A stretch of 64,000 nucleotides of DNA from Terrilactibacillus sp. S3-3 (GCA_030437565.1 CP129291.1:496001-560000), one strand, 5' to 3'; shown: positions 1 to 10,851, counted from the stretch's first letter. Notes: generated by a model from the sequence alone, not told the origin. Numbers and translations are program-made.

Positions 1-824
1 GCATCCTTATTTGTGCGGAAAAACATTAGCGATGATTTTCGAAAAATCGTCGACGCGGACGAGGGTCTCTTTTGAGTGGGGATGTATCAGCTCGGCGGGT
101 CAGCCTTGTATCTCAGCAGCAGAGATATTCAAATTGGCCGCGGCGAAACGATTCCGGATACGGCGAAGGTGCTCTCGCGCTACGTTGACGGGATCATGAT
201 TCGGACATTCGCACATAAGACAGTTGAAGAATTGGCTGAAAATGCCGATGTGCCGGTAATTAATGGATTAACGGATGAGCATCATCCGACGCAAGTGCTG
301 GCCGATTTACTGACCATTTATGAGCACAAAGGCCGATTGAAAGGGCTGAATGCCTGCTTTATTGGTGACGGCCACAACAATATGGCCCATTCGCTTCTGG
401 AAGGAGCGGCCGCGGTCGGCATGAACATCGCGGTGGCAAGTCCTGAAGGTTTTGAACCGGATGCCCGGATTCTTGAACAGGCTGCGGAGAGAGCCAAGGC
501 AAACGGCAGCAAGGCTGTTTTCACCACCTCTCCTGAAGAAGCAGCGGAACGGGCGGATATCGTCATCACCGATGTGGGACAAGTATGGGGCAGGAAGAAG
601 AAGCACAGGCGCGACTGAAAAAGTTTCAGGGCTATCAAGTTAATGAAGCGCTTGTCAGCCATGCTAAATCCGATTATTTATTCCTGCATTGCCTTCCCGT
701 TCACCGCGGCGAGGAAGTGACGGCCGACATCATTGACGGACCGCATTCCGTTGCTTTTGATGAGGCAGAAAATCGCCTGCACGCCCACAAAGCGATTTTA
801 AAATGTCTGCTGGAAAGCAAATAA
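1..824 (+). CDS. argF: Ornithine carbamoyltransferase, 5' end outside window
   Basis: Transfers carbamoyl from carbamoyl phosphate to ornithine to give citrulline, in arginine synthesis in the cytoplasm. The carbamoyl-phosphate site SSTRT lies near position 50, HPTQ near 285 and the ornithine-site motif HCLPVHRG near 690. The first part of the protein lies before the window. The reading frame breaks near 77 (one G missing, so SFEVGMYQ reads SFEWGCI) and near 570 (VWASMGQ region). It is followed after 45 bp by argG and then argH, so this is the distal part of an arginine operon. The product call is secure; the two breaks look like base-calling errors. Confidence 0.93.
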
Positions 825-869
825 CCATTCATTTAAAACAATAAAGGCATATAAAGGAGGATCTTTTCA

Positions 870-2137
870 ATGGCAAAAGAAAAAATTGTTTTAGCGTATT
901 CCGGAGGACTTGACACATCGGTTTGTATTAAATGGCTCCAAGAAAAATACAACTATGATGTCATTGCGTTAAGTATCAATGTCGGCGAAGGCAAGGATTT
1001 GAAGATGGTCAAACAAAAAGCACTGGACGTCGGTGCGACCAAATCTTATATTGTTGACGCAGAAGATTTGCTTGCGGAAGGTTATCTGACCACGGCGTTG
1101 AAGGCGAACACGTTGTACGAAGGCGTCTATCCGTTGTCTTCCGCCTTGTCCCGGCCGCTGATTTCAAAGTTGCTCGTTGATGTGGCCGAAAAGGAAGGAG
1201 CCGTTGCGGTTGCTCATGGCTGTACGGGGAAAGGCAACGACCAAGTGCGGTTTGAAGTCTCGATTCAAGCGCTTGACCCGAGTTTGAAGGTCGTTGCACC
1301 GGTTCGCGAATGGGGCATGACGCGTGATGAAGAAATCGCCTATGCTGAAAAGAAAAACATTCCGATTCCGGTCGACCTGGATAATCCTTTTTCGATTGAT
1401 GCGAACATCTGGGGGGGCGTGCCTGCGAAGCCGGTGTTTTGGAAAATCCATGGAATGAAGCACCTGAAGCAGCATTTGAATTGACCAATCCAATTGAAAA
1501 TACACCGGATGAACCGGAATATATCGAAATTACATTCAAAAAAGGCGTACCGGTTGCCCTGAACGATGAAGAGCTGACTTTTACCGACATCATTAAAAAA
1601 TTGAATAAAATCGGCGGCCTGCATGGTGTTGGCCGGATTGATCACGTTGAAAACCGTCTTGTCGGTATCAAATCGCGCGAAGTGTACGAAAACCCGGCGG
1701 CATTGATCCTGATCAATGCTCACCAAGCCCTTGAAACCATTACACTGACCCGCGAAGTGACGAAATTCAAGCCGCTGGTAGAACAACAAATGGCGCAAAT
1801 TATTTATGACGGTCTATGGTATTCCCCGATTAAATCGGCCCTTGAAGCGTTCATCGATGAAACACAAAAAGTGGTTACCGGCAAAGTCCGCGTGAAACTC
1901 TTCAAAGGCAACCATGTGGTGGTTGGACGCACATCCGATCAAAGCTTGTACAATGAAAAATTGGCGACTTACACGAAGGGCGACGCTTTCGATCACAATG
2001 CTGCCGTCGGCTTCATCAAACTGTGGGGTCTGCCGACAAAAGTCAATGCGGAAGTTCACAAAAAAGATGAAGATGAAGGAACGGAGGCTCATCATGGCGA
2101 AACTGTGGGGCGGCCGGTTTACGAAATCAACAAATAA
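870..2137 (+). CDS. argG: Argininosuccinate synthase
   Basis: Joins citrulline and aspartate with ATP to make argininosuccinate. The start ATG sits behind AAAGGAGG (about 855-862) and the protein opens with the PP-loop [10 protein letters not shown]. The frame breaks at a run of seven G at 1411-1417; with five G the text reads [15 protein letters not shown] and continues in the frame that ends at 2137. About 410 residues, the usual length. The last residues look foreign to the family. If one A were added to the run near 2060 the protein would stop just after KVNAEVHKK, leaving a normal gap and ribosome site before argH instead of a 44-nt overlap, so the true stop may be near 2070. Confidence 0.93.
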
Positions 2138-3467
2138 GCTTGTTGATGAATATACCTCTTCCATATCATACGACAAAGAATTAGCAAAAGAAGATATCGA
2201 GGGCAGCCTGGCCCATGTTCAAATGCTGTCAGAATGCGGGGTTGTCGCACCTGACGAAGCGAAAACGATCCAATCAGGATTGAAAGCCATTCTTGATAAA
2301 GTGGAAAAAGGGGAGGCCGCTTTTTCCATCGATCAAGAGGATATTCACATGAATATTGAAAAGCTGCTGATCGATTCGGTCGGTCCCGTCGGCGGGAAAC
2401 TTCACACTGGACGGAGCCGGAATGATCAAGTGGCAACCGATATGCATTTATATATGCGGAACAAAAAAACAAAAGAGCTGATCGAGCTGCTGGAGCATGT
2501 GCAGTCTGCTCTGCTCTCTCAGGCAAAAGCTAATATTGACACGATATTGCCGGGATACACACATTTGCAAAGAGCGCAGCCGATTTTGCTCATCATCTTC
2601 TGGCTTATTTCTGGATGTTTGAACGCGACAAGGGACGTTTGAAAGACAGTTATAAAAGAATTAAATGTGCTGCCGCTTGGCGCCGGGGCGCTGGCCGGAA
2701 CGACATTCCCAATCAACCGCCGCCGCGTCGCCGAATTGCTTGACTTCAACGATATTTATCCGAACAGCCTGGATGCGGTCAGCGATCGTGATTTTATTGT
2801 CGAAAGTCTGGCCGACTGTTCCTTGATCATGGTCCATTTGTCACGGCTGTCCGAGGAACTCGTTTTGTGGAGCAGCCAGGAGTTCCAGTTCATTGAATTG
2901 GACGACGCTTTCTGTACCGGATCAAGCATTATGCCGCAAAAGAAAAATCCGGATGTTCCCGAATTGCTCAGAGGGAAGACGGGCCGGGTATTCGGCCATC
3001 TCGTCGGCCTGTTGACCGTTCTTAAAGGTCTGCCTTTGGCCTACAACAAGGACATGCAGGAAGATAAAGAAGGCATTTTTGATACGATCAAAACATTGGA
3101 AGGTGCTTTGTCACTGCTCGCCCCGATTCTGGAAACGATGACGGTGAAAAAGGACAGAATGCGCCACGCGGTCGAAAAAGATTATTCGAATGCCACCGAT
3201 ATTGCCGACTACTTGGCCAAAAAGGGCCTGCCCTTCAGAGAAGCGCATGCAGTCACCGGTAAGATGGTACTCTATGCGATTGAACAGGGAAAATATTTGC
3301 TTGATCTCAGTTTAGACGATTTCAAGCGGTTCAATCCGCTGTTTGAAGCGGACATTTTCGAAGCTTTGCAGCCGGAAAATGTCATGAAGGCGCGGAGAAG
3401 CGAAGGCGGCACGGCACCAGATCAAGTTAAGAAACAGATTCAGCTGGCGGAAGCCAAGTTGAGCTGA
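2094..3467 (+). CDS. argH: Argininosuccinate lyase
   Basis: Cleaves argininosuccinate to arginine and fumarate, the last step of arginine synthesis. The protein starts MAKLWGGRF behind GGAGG, carries the substrate-site text TGRSRNDQ near 2410 and the fumarase/lyase superfamily signature [12 protein letters not shown] near 2925. Two opposite breaks, a lost base near 2585 (before [16 protein letters not shown]) and an added A near 2663, restore the frame, so the ends are in phase. About 457 residues, as usual. A strong hairpin terminator follows, closing the arginine operon. Confidence 0.93.
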
Positions 3468-3500
3468 TTCGCCTATTGTTTTGTTTTTATATCCTTGGAT

Positions 3501-3544
3501 GACGGCCAAATGGATAAGACGGATTCCAGCATCGGCCGTCTTTT
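3501..3544 (+). terminator. Terminator after argH
   Basis: GACGGCC at 3501-3507 pairs with GGCCGTC at 3534-3540 and is followed by TTTT. It lies 34 bp after the argH stop. Confidence 0.7.
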
Positions 3545-3627
3545 AAAAATAGAAAAAGTTCAAGTATCCAAACGGGATATTTGGGCTTTTTTTTTTCTGT
3601 TAAGAAAAGACTTGTCTCCTTAATGCT

Positions 3628-4903
3628 GTGTTTTCTAAAAGAATGAGTTTGCTAGTGGGAGTGATCATTTTTTTGCAAGCATCTGCAAGTGAAAGAACGG
3701 CGGGCGCTCACCGCGGCCAAAGCAATGGGCAAAAGATTTGGTTTGTGATGATACTTGGCGCGCTCAGTGCTTTTGGCCCGCTGTCAATGGATATGTATTT
3801 GCCGTCTCTGCCGTCATTGACTGAAGATCTGCATGCCACGACATCGATGGCAGAGCTGAGTATCACGTCCTGTCTGATTGGCCTTGCTTTGGGCCAGATA
3901 TTTGCCGGCCCCTACAGCGACGCGATCGGCAGAAGGCGGCCGCTCTTAATCGGTTTATTGATTTTTGCGGTTACATCGTTTTTTGTGCGCGGCTTCGGCA
4001 TCCATTCAGATGCTGGTGGTTTTGCGTTTTTTGCAAGGATTGGCCGGAGCTGCCGGCATCGTGATTTCAAGAGCCATCCCCGCGACCTGTATTCCGGCGT
4101 TAAATTAACCAAGTTCATTTCGATGCTGGCTGCGGTCAACGGTATTTTTCCAATATTGTCCCCGGTTTTCGGCGGTTTTTTACTGCGGTTTACGTCTTGG
4201 AAAGGCGTTTTTGTCGTTTTGGGCATCATTGGCCTTTTTTTTTTTTCTCGGTACCTGTTTCGGGGTGCGTGAGACGCTGTCGGAATCGCGGCGTGAGAAA
4301 AGAGGGATCAGCGGAACCTTTTCCAATCTTGGCGGCCTGTTCCGCGATCGGATGTTTATGGGCTATGCGCTGTCGCAGGGATTAATCATGGCGGCGATGT
4401 TTTGCTACATTTCCGGATCGTCTTTTGTGCTGCAAAATATGTTCGGCCTGTCTTCACTAGGATTCAGTTTTGTGTTTGCGGTGAATGGCATGGGCATTAT
4501 CTTTGCTTCGCAACTGACGGGGCTATTATCCGGAAAAGTCGGCGAAAAAAAGCTGCTCGTTGTCGGTCTAGCTGTTGCGGCATGCGGCAGTATCGGGCTG
4601 TTCGGCAGTCTGTTCGTCCATCCGGCCCGTTTAATCATGGTGGTGATTCCGCTCTTTTTCATTGTCTCAATGGTCGGCGTCGTCAGCACGACGGCTTTTT
4701 CCTTGGCGATGCAGAATCAGGGAAGGGCAGCGGGAAGCGCCTCGGCTATTTTGGGAATGGGAATGAATGTGATTGGCGGAGCATTGGCACCGCTTGTTGG
4801 TCTCGGCGGCAGTCACACCTATTTTCCGATGAGTCTATTGATTTTGATCTGCGATGTCGGCGCGCTGCTGTCTTATTTGCTGATTTTGAAAAAAAGAGCC
4901 TGA
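3628..4903 (+). CDS. Bcr/CflA-family MFS drug exporter
   Basis: Twelve-helix proton-coupled exporter of the Bcr/CflA branch of the major facilitator superfamily. The text GPLSMDMYLPSLP in helix 1 and GPYSDAIGRRRPLL in the loop between helices 2 and 3 are typical of the branch. The frame breaks at T runs near 3975 and at a run of twelve T near 4236-4247. The start is unsure: GTG 3628, ATG 3643 or a later start close to the first helix (about 3748) are all possible because the N-terminal 40 residues do not resemble the family. It stands alone between two terminators. The substrate cannot be told from sequence. Confidence 0.82.
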
Positions 4904-4932
4904 CTCCTGAAAAGGGGCGGGCTCTTTGCTTT
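4894..4932 (+). terminator. Terminator overlapping end of MFS gene
   Basis: AAGAGCC at 4894-4900 pairs with GGCTCTT at 4919-4925, followed by a T-rich tail. The 5' arm lies in the last codons of the exporter. The 220 bp from here to 5150 hold no other gene that I can see. Confidence 0.65.
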
Positions 4933-5149
4933 TATTTTCAACCAGTTTCATCCTCCATCTACATATTGAATAAAAATTTCTGCTCGCTAGCCGCTCATTT
5001 TTTTCTCAAACATGATGAAAATTAAGGGAACTTTAAGATTGTTTGTCCATAATAGTTTCCAATAAATAAATTTAAGAAGTTCTGAATTCAAAAGGTAACA
5101 GAGACTTCCTGAACTTTCCCGTTTCACTGCATGTCAAGGAGGATGAAAA

Positions 5150-7331
5150 TTGAAGATTAAAGGCAAAGGAAAAGTAGACTATCTATTATTGGGCATTATT
5201 GTACTCTCTCTTTTTCTTAATTTCTATCTATTAAACCATGCAGGATCAAATGAGTACTACACGGTTGCGGTCAAAAGCATGATGAAGAATTTCCACAATT
5301 TCTTTTATGCCTCGTTTGATCCGGCCGGTTTTATCACGGTTGATAAACCGCCGGTTGCACTGTGGATTCAGACATTGAGCGCCTCCATATTGGGTTTAAG
5401 CAATTTCAGCGTGCTGCTGCCTGAAGCACTGGCCGGAGTCATCTCAGTTACGCTGCTGTATGTCATTGTCAAACCACAGTTTGGGCGGGCGGCGGCGCTC
5501 GTTTCGAGTTTGGCGCTGGCGTTAACCCCAATCTTTGTTGCCGTGGTACGGACGAATAATGTCGACAGTATTTTGATCCTTACCCTGCTCGTCGCAACAT
5601 GGGCGTTGATGAAGGCTGTCGACAAGAAAAAAGTCCGCTGGCTCATTGTGAGTGTCATCCTCGTCGGCATCGGCTTTAACGTCAAAATGCTGGAAGCTTT
5701 CATGGTCCTTCCAGCGATCTATCTTTTTTACTGGATAGCGATGAAAACAAGCTGGAAAAAGAAGATTATTCATTTGGCTGCGGCGACCGTTATTCTGGCT
5801 GCCGTATCACTGTCATGGGCAACCGCCGTCGATCTTGTTCCAAAAAGCGAGCGGCCGTACATCGGCAGCAGCCAGACCAACTCGGTGCTCGAACTGGCTT
5901 TCGGTTATAATGGCATTTCCCGGCTGACCGGGCAGCAGGGATCCGGCGGGACCGGGTTTGAAAAAGGGAAAATGCTGCAGGAAAACCAAAGTGCGGCTAG
6001 CAAGAGCCAATCGACCGGCCAAGGCATGCCGCAAATGAAAAGCGGTGAATCGTCAGCCAATACGGCGGCGCGGTGAATGGCCAGCCGCAAACCGGGGCGC
6101 CGGGTCAAAACGGCGGGCAGTGGATGCAGCGAAACGGCCGGGGCGGTCAAACCGGCGGCATGTTTGGAACGGGTCAGGCCGGCCCGCTGCGGTTGCTCTC
6201 TAAAGCTTTGTCCGGACAAGCCAGCTGGCTGCTGCCTTTCGTTCTCTTTGGCGTAATCGGTCTCGTCCTGACATTTATCCGCAACCGCAGACTGACGATG
6301 CAGCATAAATTTGCGATTTTCTGGCTGGCATGGCTCATTCCGTTAATGATCTTTTTCAGCATTGCCGGTTTCTTCCATCAATACTATCTGAGTTTAATGG
6401 GACCGCCCATTGCGGCATTAGTCGGTATCGGCGGCACCGTTTTATGGGATTTTTACAGGGAGAAAAATAGAGATTGGAGCGGCTGGCTGCTGCCGTCCGC
6501 CATTTTATCCACGCTATTATTTGCAGCGCTTATTTTGCACGAAAACAGCATCTCGCAGGCATGGGTTTATTTAGCAATCATCGCCGGTGTCGTGCTTTTT
6601 GCTGCCGGTCTCGTTTTTCGAACTGAAAACAAGCAGCGGTTCAAAGCTTACTTCGCGATTAGCGGTTTAGCTGCCATTCTCATTGCGCCTTTATGCTGGA
6701 CATTGCCGTCAACGTTCAATCAAACAAACAGCTCCATTCCGGTTGCCGGTCCAAAATCGGCGCAGTCGGGCATGATGGGCGGCGGTCAGCCGGGCGGCAG
6801 TCAAGGCCGCGGCATTCCATCAGGAGCCAGCCGGGCGGTGAACGGTCAATTTAATGGCGGCCAGCCTGGAACGGGGCAGTTCGAAGGCGGCCAGCTTCCC
6901 GGCACTAGCGAAATGAAATCCGGGCAAAAGAGCCGGACAGGCGGCATGATGGACGATCAAGTGAATAGCAAACTGCTTAAGTATTTGGAAAAACACTATC
7001 ATGGCGAAAAGTTCCTTCTTGCTGTCGAAAGAGCGCAGTCGGCTTACTCTATTATGCTTAAACGAATTATGCGGTCATGGCGATGGGCGGTTTTGGGGGC
7101 AGCGACCCTGCGCTGACCACGCAAAAACTCGCTAAAATGGCCAAGGCCGGCGAAGTAAAATATTTCTTAATTTCCGGCAGCCGAATGGGCAATCAGAGCC
7201 AAGGTGTGACGCAATGGATCGAAAAACACTGCAAAAAGGTGCCGACAAAGGACTGGTCAAATACGAGCAATGCGAGCGGAGGCGGCATGGGCGGCTTCGG
7301 CCAATCGACACTGTATGTCTATAAAGGATAA
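5150..7331 (+). CDS. GT39-type membrane glycosyltransferase (YkcB-like)
   Basis: Polytopic membrane protein of about 727 residues, close to B. subtilis YkcB. The first loop holds the GT39/PMT-type acidic motif (SNEYYTVAVKSM) and FDPAGFITVDKPPVALW, followed by many hydrophobic segments. Two outward-facing stretches are rich in Gly, Gln and Ser (about 5930-6170 and 6760-6960), the second with repeated GGQ and GQF units. The C-terminal soluble part ends GGFGQSTLYVYKG. The frame breaks near 6050 and 7068. In three-part glycosylation systems the GT39 enzyme moves a sugar from a lipid carrier to an envelope acceptor; the next two genes supply the carrier-loading enzyme and the flippase. The acceptor (teichoic acid, protein or other) is unknown. 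Confidence 0.8.
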
Positions 7332-7348
7332 CGAGTCTCAAAAGGCTG

Positions 7349-7377
7349 CCGCGGTTTTTTAAAACCGCGGTTTGCTT
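7349..7377 (+). terminator. Hairpin between GT39 and GT2 genes
   Basis: CCGCGGTTTT at 7349-7358 pairs perfectly with AAAACCGCGG at 7361-7370, followed by TTTGCTTT. It would reduce or end transcription before the GT2 gene. Confidence 0.65.
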
Positions 7378-7420
7378 TAATAATGTCCGGTTAGAATGAA
7401 ATTCAAAGGAGGACGCAAAA

Positions 7421-8390
7421 ATGAAATATTCAGTGATCGTTCCTGTATACAATGAAGAGGCAGTGATTGACGAATCTTATCAGCGATTGAAAAAATGTCA
7501 TGGATCAGACGAATGAACGTTATGAGCTGCTTTTTGTTAATGATGGCAGCCGCGATCGATCGATCGGCCGCGATTTTAAAAGCGATCAGCGAGCGGGATC
7601 AATCAGTGAAGGTGATCGATTTTTCCAGAAATTTTGGCCATCAAATCGCGATCACCGCCGGCATGGACTATGCTTTAGGAGAAGCTATTGTCGTGATTGA
7701 CGCCGATTTGCAGGATCCGCCTGAACTGATCTTGAAGATGATAGACAAGTGGAAAGACGGCTGCGCGACGTCGTCTATGCGAAGCGAACAAAGCGAAAAG
7801 GGGAAAGTTTTTTCAAGAAACAAACGGCCGCGCTGTTTTATCGGTTTTTGCGTATGTCAACGGATATCGATATTCCGCTCGACACCGGTGATTTTCGCCT
7901 GATTGACCGCCAGGTTTGTGATGAGATGAAGCGTTTGCCCGAGAAAAATCGTTTTGTCCGCGGACTGGTCAGCTGGACCGGCTTTCGGCAAACCGCGATC
8001 GAATATGTGCGCGAAGAACGCTTTGCCGGAGAAAGCAAATATCCGCTGAAAAAAATGCTGAATTTATCGATTGACGGATTGACTTCTTTTTCCTATAAAC
8101 CGTTGAAAATGGCCAGCTATCTTGGCGGACTGCTTTCGATCGCCGGTTTTGTTTACATGCTGATTGCCTTATATTTAAAATTGTTTACGAACAATACTGT
8201 GCCGGGCTGGACATCGCTCGTTGTTATTCAATTGTTTTTCAGCGGGTTTGTTCTGATTATTCTTGGTATAATGGGAGAGTATATTGGCCGTATTTATGAT
8301 GAGACGAAAGATCGGCCGCTGTACATTATTCGGGAATGTCACGGCATGCCGTCCCAGTCACAAAAAGTCAGGCAAATCGGGAGAAGGTGA
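7421..8390 (+). CDS. GT2 undecaprenyl-phosphate glycosyltransferase (YkcC-like)
   Basis: Loads a sugar from a nucleotide donor onto undecaprenyl phosphate at the inner face of the membrane. ATG 7421 follows AAAGGAGG at 7405-7412 and the protein starts [13 protein letters not shown]. Further text includes FVNDGS, the donor and metal site [12 protein letters not shown], and two C-terminal membrane segments near 8100-8300 ending [16 protein letters not shown], the normal layout of the DPM1/CsbB/YkcC group. The frame breaks three times, near 7490, 7560 and 7765. About 320 residues. The gtrA gene follows 3 bp downstream. The sugar used is not known. Confidence 0.87.
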
Positions 8391-8393
8391 AAC

Positions 8394-8792
8394 ATGGTTA
8401 AGAAATGGATGACATTGATCAAATTCGGATTGGTCGGCGTTTTAAATACAGCGATTGACTTTGCTGTCTTTACTCTGCTGACCTTTTTCGGATTACCCTA
8501 TTTGATTTCCCAGTGCATCTCTTATGGATGCGGTGTGCTGAACAGTTATATCATCAACCGTTCATGGACGTTTCATCAAGAGAACAAAGCAGATCGGCGG
8601 GAATTTGGAAAGTTTGTGTTTATAAATATTCTAACATTGGGGATAACATCGGCTCTTCTCGCCGCGTTTTACCAAGGTTTAGGGATGCCGCTTATTGTAA
8701 GCAAGCTGGCGGCAACCGTTATTGGTGTTCTTGTTAACTTTGCCGGCAGCCGGTTTTGGGTCTTTAAAAGTTACCAAAGAAAAGAAAACTAG
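8394..8792 (+). CDS. GtrA-family polyprenyl-sugar flippase
   Basis: A 132-residue protein with four membrane segments, intact, starting MVKKWMTLIKFGLVGV and carrying the family text NTAIDFAVF and VNFAGSRFWVF. GtrA/GtcA proteins are thought to move undecaprenyl-phosphate-linked sugars to the outer face of the membrane. It begins 3 bp after the GT2 gene, behind GGGAGAAGG, and together with the GT39 protein completes a three-part envelope glycosylation system. Confidence 0.88.
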   Translation: MVKKWMTLIKFGLVGVLNTAIDFAVFTLLTFFGLPYLISQCISYGCGVLNSYIINRSWTFHQENKADRREFGKFVFINILTLGITSALLAAFYQGLGMPLIVSKLAATVIGVLVNFAGSRFWVFKSYQRKEN

Positions 8793-8897
8793 AATTTATT
8801 CCGGCTGATCGGCCGGCAAGGGCAGATTTTATTAATGAGGACGGGAGCATTTCCCCGCTGATTGAAAGCCGGATCAGGCGCGGCCCGGCGTCAGGAC

Positions 8898-8977
8898 GGG
8901 AAGTTGTATAAAAACAGCGGAAAGTTGAACAAAAAAGGCCGAAAGTTGATTAAAAAGTAAGGAAAGTTGTTTAAATG
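8898..8977 (+). repeat. Array A: four 21-nt repeats
   Basis: AAGTTG recurs at 8901, 8922, 8943 and 8964, exactly 21 nt apart, in units such as GGAAAGTTGAACAAAAA. It lies between the converging gtrA and yceI genes. The 100 bp before it (8793-8897) hold nothing recognisable. Confidence 0.8.
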
Positions 8978-8991
8978 AGCCGCGGCCGGGC

Positions 8992-9591
8992 TCATTCTGG
9001 AATATAAAAAAATAAGACTGAAAGGAATGGACACTTCCTTTCAGTCTTGGCTGCCATCGGGATTTTCTGTGTTACTTGAGTGATTTCGGCTTCGATTGAG
9101 ATTTTAACTTTGTTGCCGACAACAAGGCTGCCGTTTGCCAAAGCTTGGCTCCAAGTCAAGTTAAAGTCTCTCCGGTCGATTGAAAATTCGACGCTGGCAC
9201 CGCTTCGTTTCAGACCGTATGGATCGTCGATCACACCGCCGAGTTCCGCTGTGAAAGAAATCGGTTTGGTGACTGCTTTGACGGTTAGATCGCCTTTTAC
9301 TGTATATTCACCTTCGCCGCTTTTTGAAACGGATGTCGATACAAAGTGAATTTTTGGGAATTTTTCCGCATCGAAAAAGTCAGCGCTTCTTAAGTGATTA
9401 TCACGATCGGCATTTCTTGTATCAATGCTGGCCGCATCAATCGAAGCGTCTATTGAAACAAGATGGTTGTTTTCATCCAATGTAACAGTGCCTTCAGTCG
9501 TTTGGAAATTTCCTTTCACGTTTGCAAGTCCCATGTGTCTGACAGAAAAAGCCGTTTCAGTGTGTGCAGTATCAAGTACCCAATTTGTCAT
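8992..9591 (-). CDS. YceI-family lipid-binding-like protein
   Basis: YceI proteins have a lipocalin-like barrel that binds a polyisoprenoid in characterised members; their role in Bacilli is unclear. The protein starts MTNWVLDTAHTETAFSVRHM, with ATG 9591 behind AGAGGAG, and contains the family texts SIDTRNADRDNHLRSADFFD and FTVKGDLT-like strands. There is no signal peptide. The last 20 codons run through the hairpin at 9012-9048, which suggests that the true stop is shifted and the protein ends soon after EITQVTQ. It is transcribed alone and converges with array A. Confidence 0.85.
   Translation of the reverse strand: MTNWVLDTAHTETAFSVRHMGLANVKGNFQTTEGTVTLDENNHLVSIDASIDAASIDTRNADRDNHLRSADFFDAEKFPKIHFVSTSVSKSGEGEYTVKGDLTVKAVTKPISFTAELGGVIDDPYGLKRSGASVEFSIDRRDFNLTWSQALANGSLVVGNKVKISIEAEITQVTQKIPMAAKTERKCPFLSVLFFYIPE
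9012..9048 (-). terminator. Terminator of yceI
   Basis: AAGACTGAAAGGAA at 9012-9025 pairs with TTCCTTTCAGTCTT at 9035-9048. On the minus strand the hairpin is followed by a T-rich tail (A run at 9005-9011). Confidence 0.7.
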
Positions 9592-9673
9592 TGTTATTCT
9601 CTCCTCTTTGTTAAACATTTTTTTTTTAATAGATTCAAACATTCGTTTGTCCCCCTGTTTTTAAAACTAAGTA

Positions 9674-10314
9674 TTATTCAGGTTCAGAAACAACGGTAAA
9701 CCGTTCATTTAAGTGCTTTGGATTGTCAATTTCATCGACTACGGCTGCCGCAAAATCTTCATAGCTCACATAGCTGTCGCCTCGTGAGTTGAACAGCAAG
9801 TTATCCTTGCCGTTTTTATAATGGCCGGTCCGCTTGCCAAGTGCGAAAAGGGCAGAAGGACTGACGAATGTCCAGGTTAAATCATGTGATGCTTTCAGTT
9901 CTTTCAAATTTTGCGCCTGATTTGATGCGGTCGGCAGCACTTCTTTAGGAAATTCAGGTGTATCGACCAGCAGCGTTGTTTTGGCTTCATCGACAAATAA
10001 ACTGCCGGCACCGCCGACGACAATCAGACGGGTGTGCTTGCTGCCGATGAGCGCATCGATCAGCACACGGGCCGGCTTCGACATGCAAATGTTCCTGGCC
10101 GAATGGTGCCCCAAAGGCATTGACCACAACATCGAAAGGTTCCAAATCTTCCTTTTTTCAAATCAAAGATGTCTTTTTTAATAACGGGAATATCCGGAAC
10201 ATCAAGTTTATTCGGCTGCCGGACAATGGCCGTAACATCGTGCCCGCGATTTAATGCCTCTTTCAAAATTCGCGAACCAGCTTTTCCAGTGGCGCCAATA
10301 ACGCCAATTTTCAT
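9674..10314 (-). CDS. NAD(P)-binding reductase, YwnB-like
   Basis: Atypical short-chain dehydrogenase (NmrA/YwnB type). It opens with the dinucleotide-binding loop GVIGATGKAGSRI and has HTRLIVVGGAGSLF in the middle. About 213 residues. ATG 10314 follows AGGAGGT. The frame breaks near 10130. Its neighbour upstream is an Rrf2 repressor, the same pairing as ywnA-ywnB of B. subtilis, and a dyad operator lies in the gap. Its substrate is unknown; members of the pair family respond to thiol, redox or electrophile stress, which would be an inference here. Confidence 0.82.
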
Positions 10315-10354
10315 AAATAAGACCTCCTCCTTATATTGATGTAACCTTAATGGT

Positions 10355-10373
10355 TATAACTAAAATAGTTACA
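10355..10373. promoter_or_regulatory. Candidate Rrf2 operator before ywnB-like gene
   Basis: TATAACTA at 10355-10362 and TAGTTACA at 10366-10373 form a dyad around AAA. It lies 41 bp upstream of the reductase start and matches in style the dyad before the regulator gene. Confidence 0.5.
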
Positions 10374-10400
10374 GGATGGCGGTGAAAAAAAAACATCTCT

Positions 10401-10818
10401 CTATGCAAAGAGATGATCCAAAATATCCTGGATAGATTGGCTGGCCAATTTTGCTTCCAGTGCGGCTTGCGCTCCATGAAAAGCTTCGTCCAGAACGGCT
10501 TGAATACCTTTGCCGATCGGGCAATGTTGATTAGGGTTCCCATGAATAGCGAATAATTCCTCATTTGGTTCCACTGCCTGCCTGATAAACGTCGAGCAAT
10601 GAGATGTCTGCCGGTTTTTTCGCCAGCGTTGTACCGGCAACACCGATATGTGTTTTTACTAATCCTGATTTTTTTTTCATCATGCTGATGATACGGCGAA
10701 TGACAACCGGATTGGTATTGACACTGCTTGCGATATAATCTGAAGTCAATTCATCGCTGGGACGCGAAGCAATCAATGATAAGACGTGAATGGCAACAGC
10801 GAGTCGAGTATTTATCAT
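10401..10818 (-). CDS. Rrf2-family repressor, YwnA-like
   Basis: Winged-helix regulator of about 138 residues. It starts MINTRLAVAIHVLSLIA (ATG 10818, behind AGGTGG; a GTG at 10830 is possible) and has the recognition region SVNTNPVVIRRIISMMKK. Only one cysteine (NQHCPIGKG) is visible, so it lacks the three-Cys iron-sulphur site of NsrR and IscR, in line with the YwnA/CymR branch. The frame breaks near 10590. It has its own dyad at 10831-10851, which predicts autoregulation, and it probably controls the reductase downstream. Confidence 0.82.
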
Positions 10819-10830
10819 TTGTCTCACCAC

Positions 10831-10851
10831 CTGTAACCATTATAATTACAG
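10831..10851. promoter_or_regulatory. Candidate Rrf2 operator before its own gene
   Basis: Imperfect palindrome with outer arms CTGTAA and TTACAG (10831-10851), 13 bp before the regulator start. The GTAAC/GTTAC half-sites resemble the dyad at 10355-10373. Confidence 0.5.

Noticed and set aside
1009-1593. Long minus-strand ORF inside argG
   Set aside because: It is a shadow of argG in another frame with no ribosome site.
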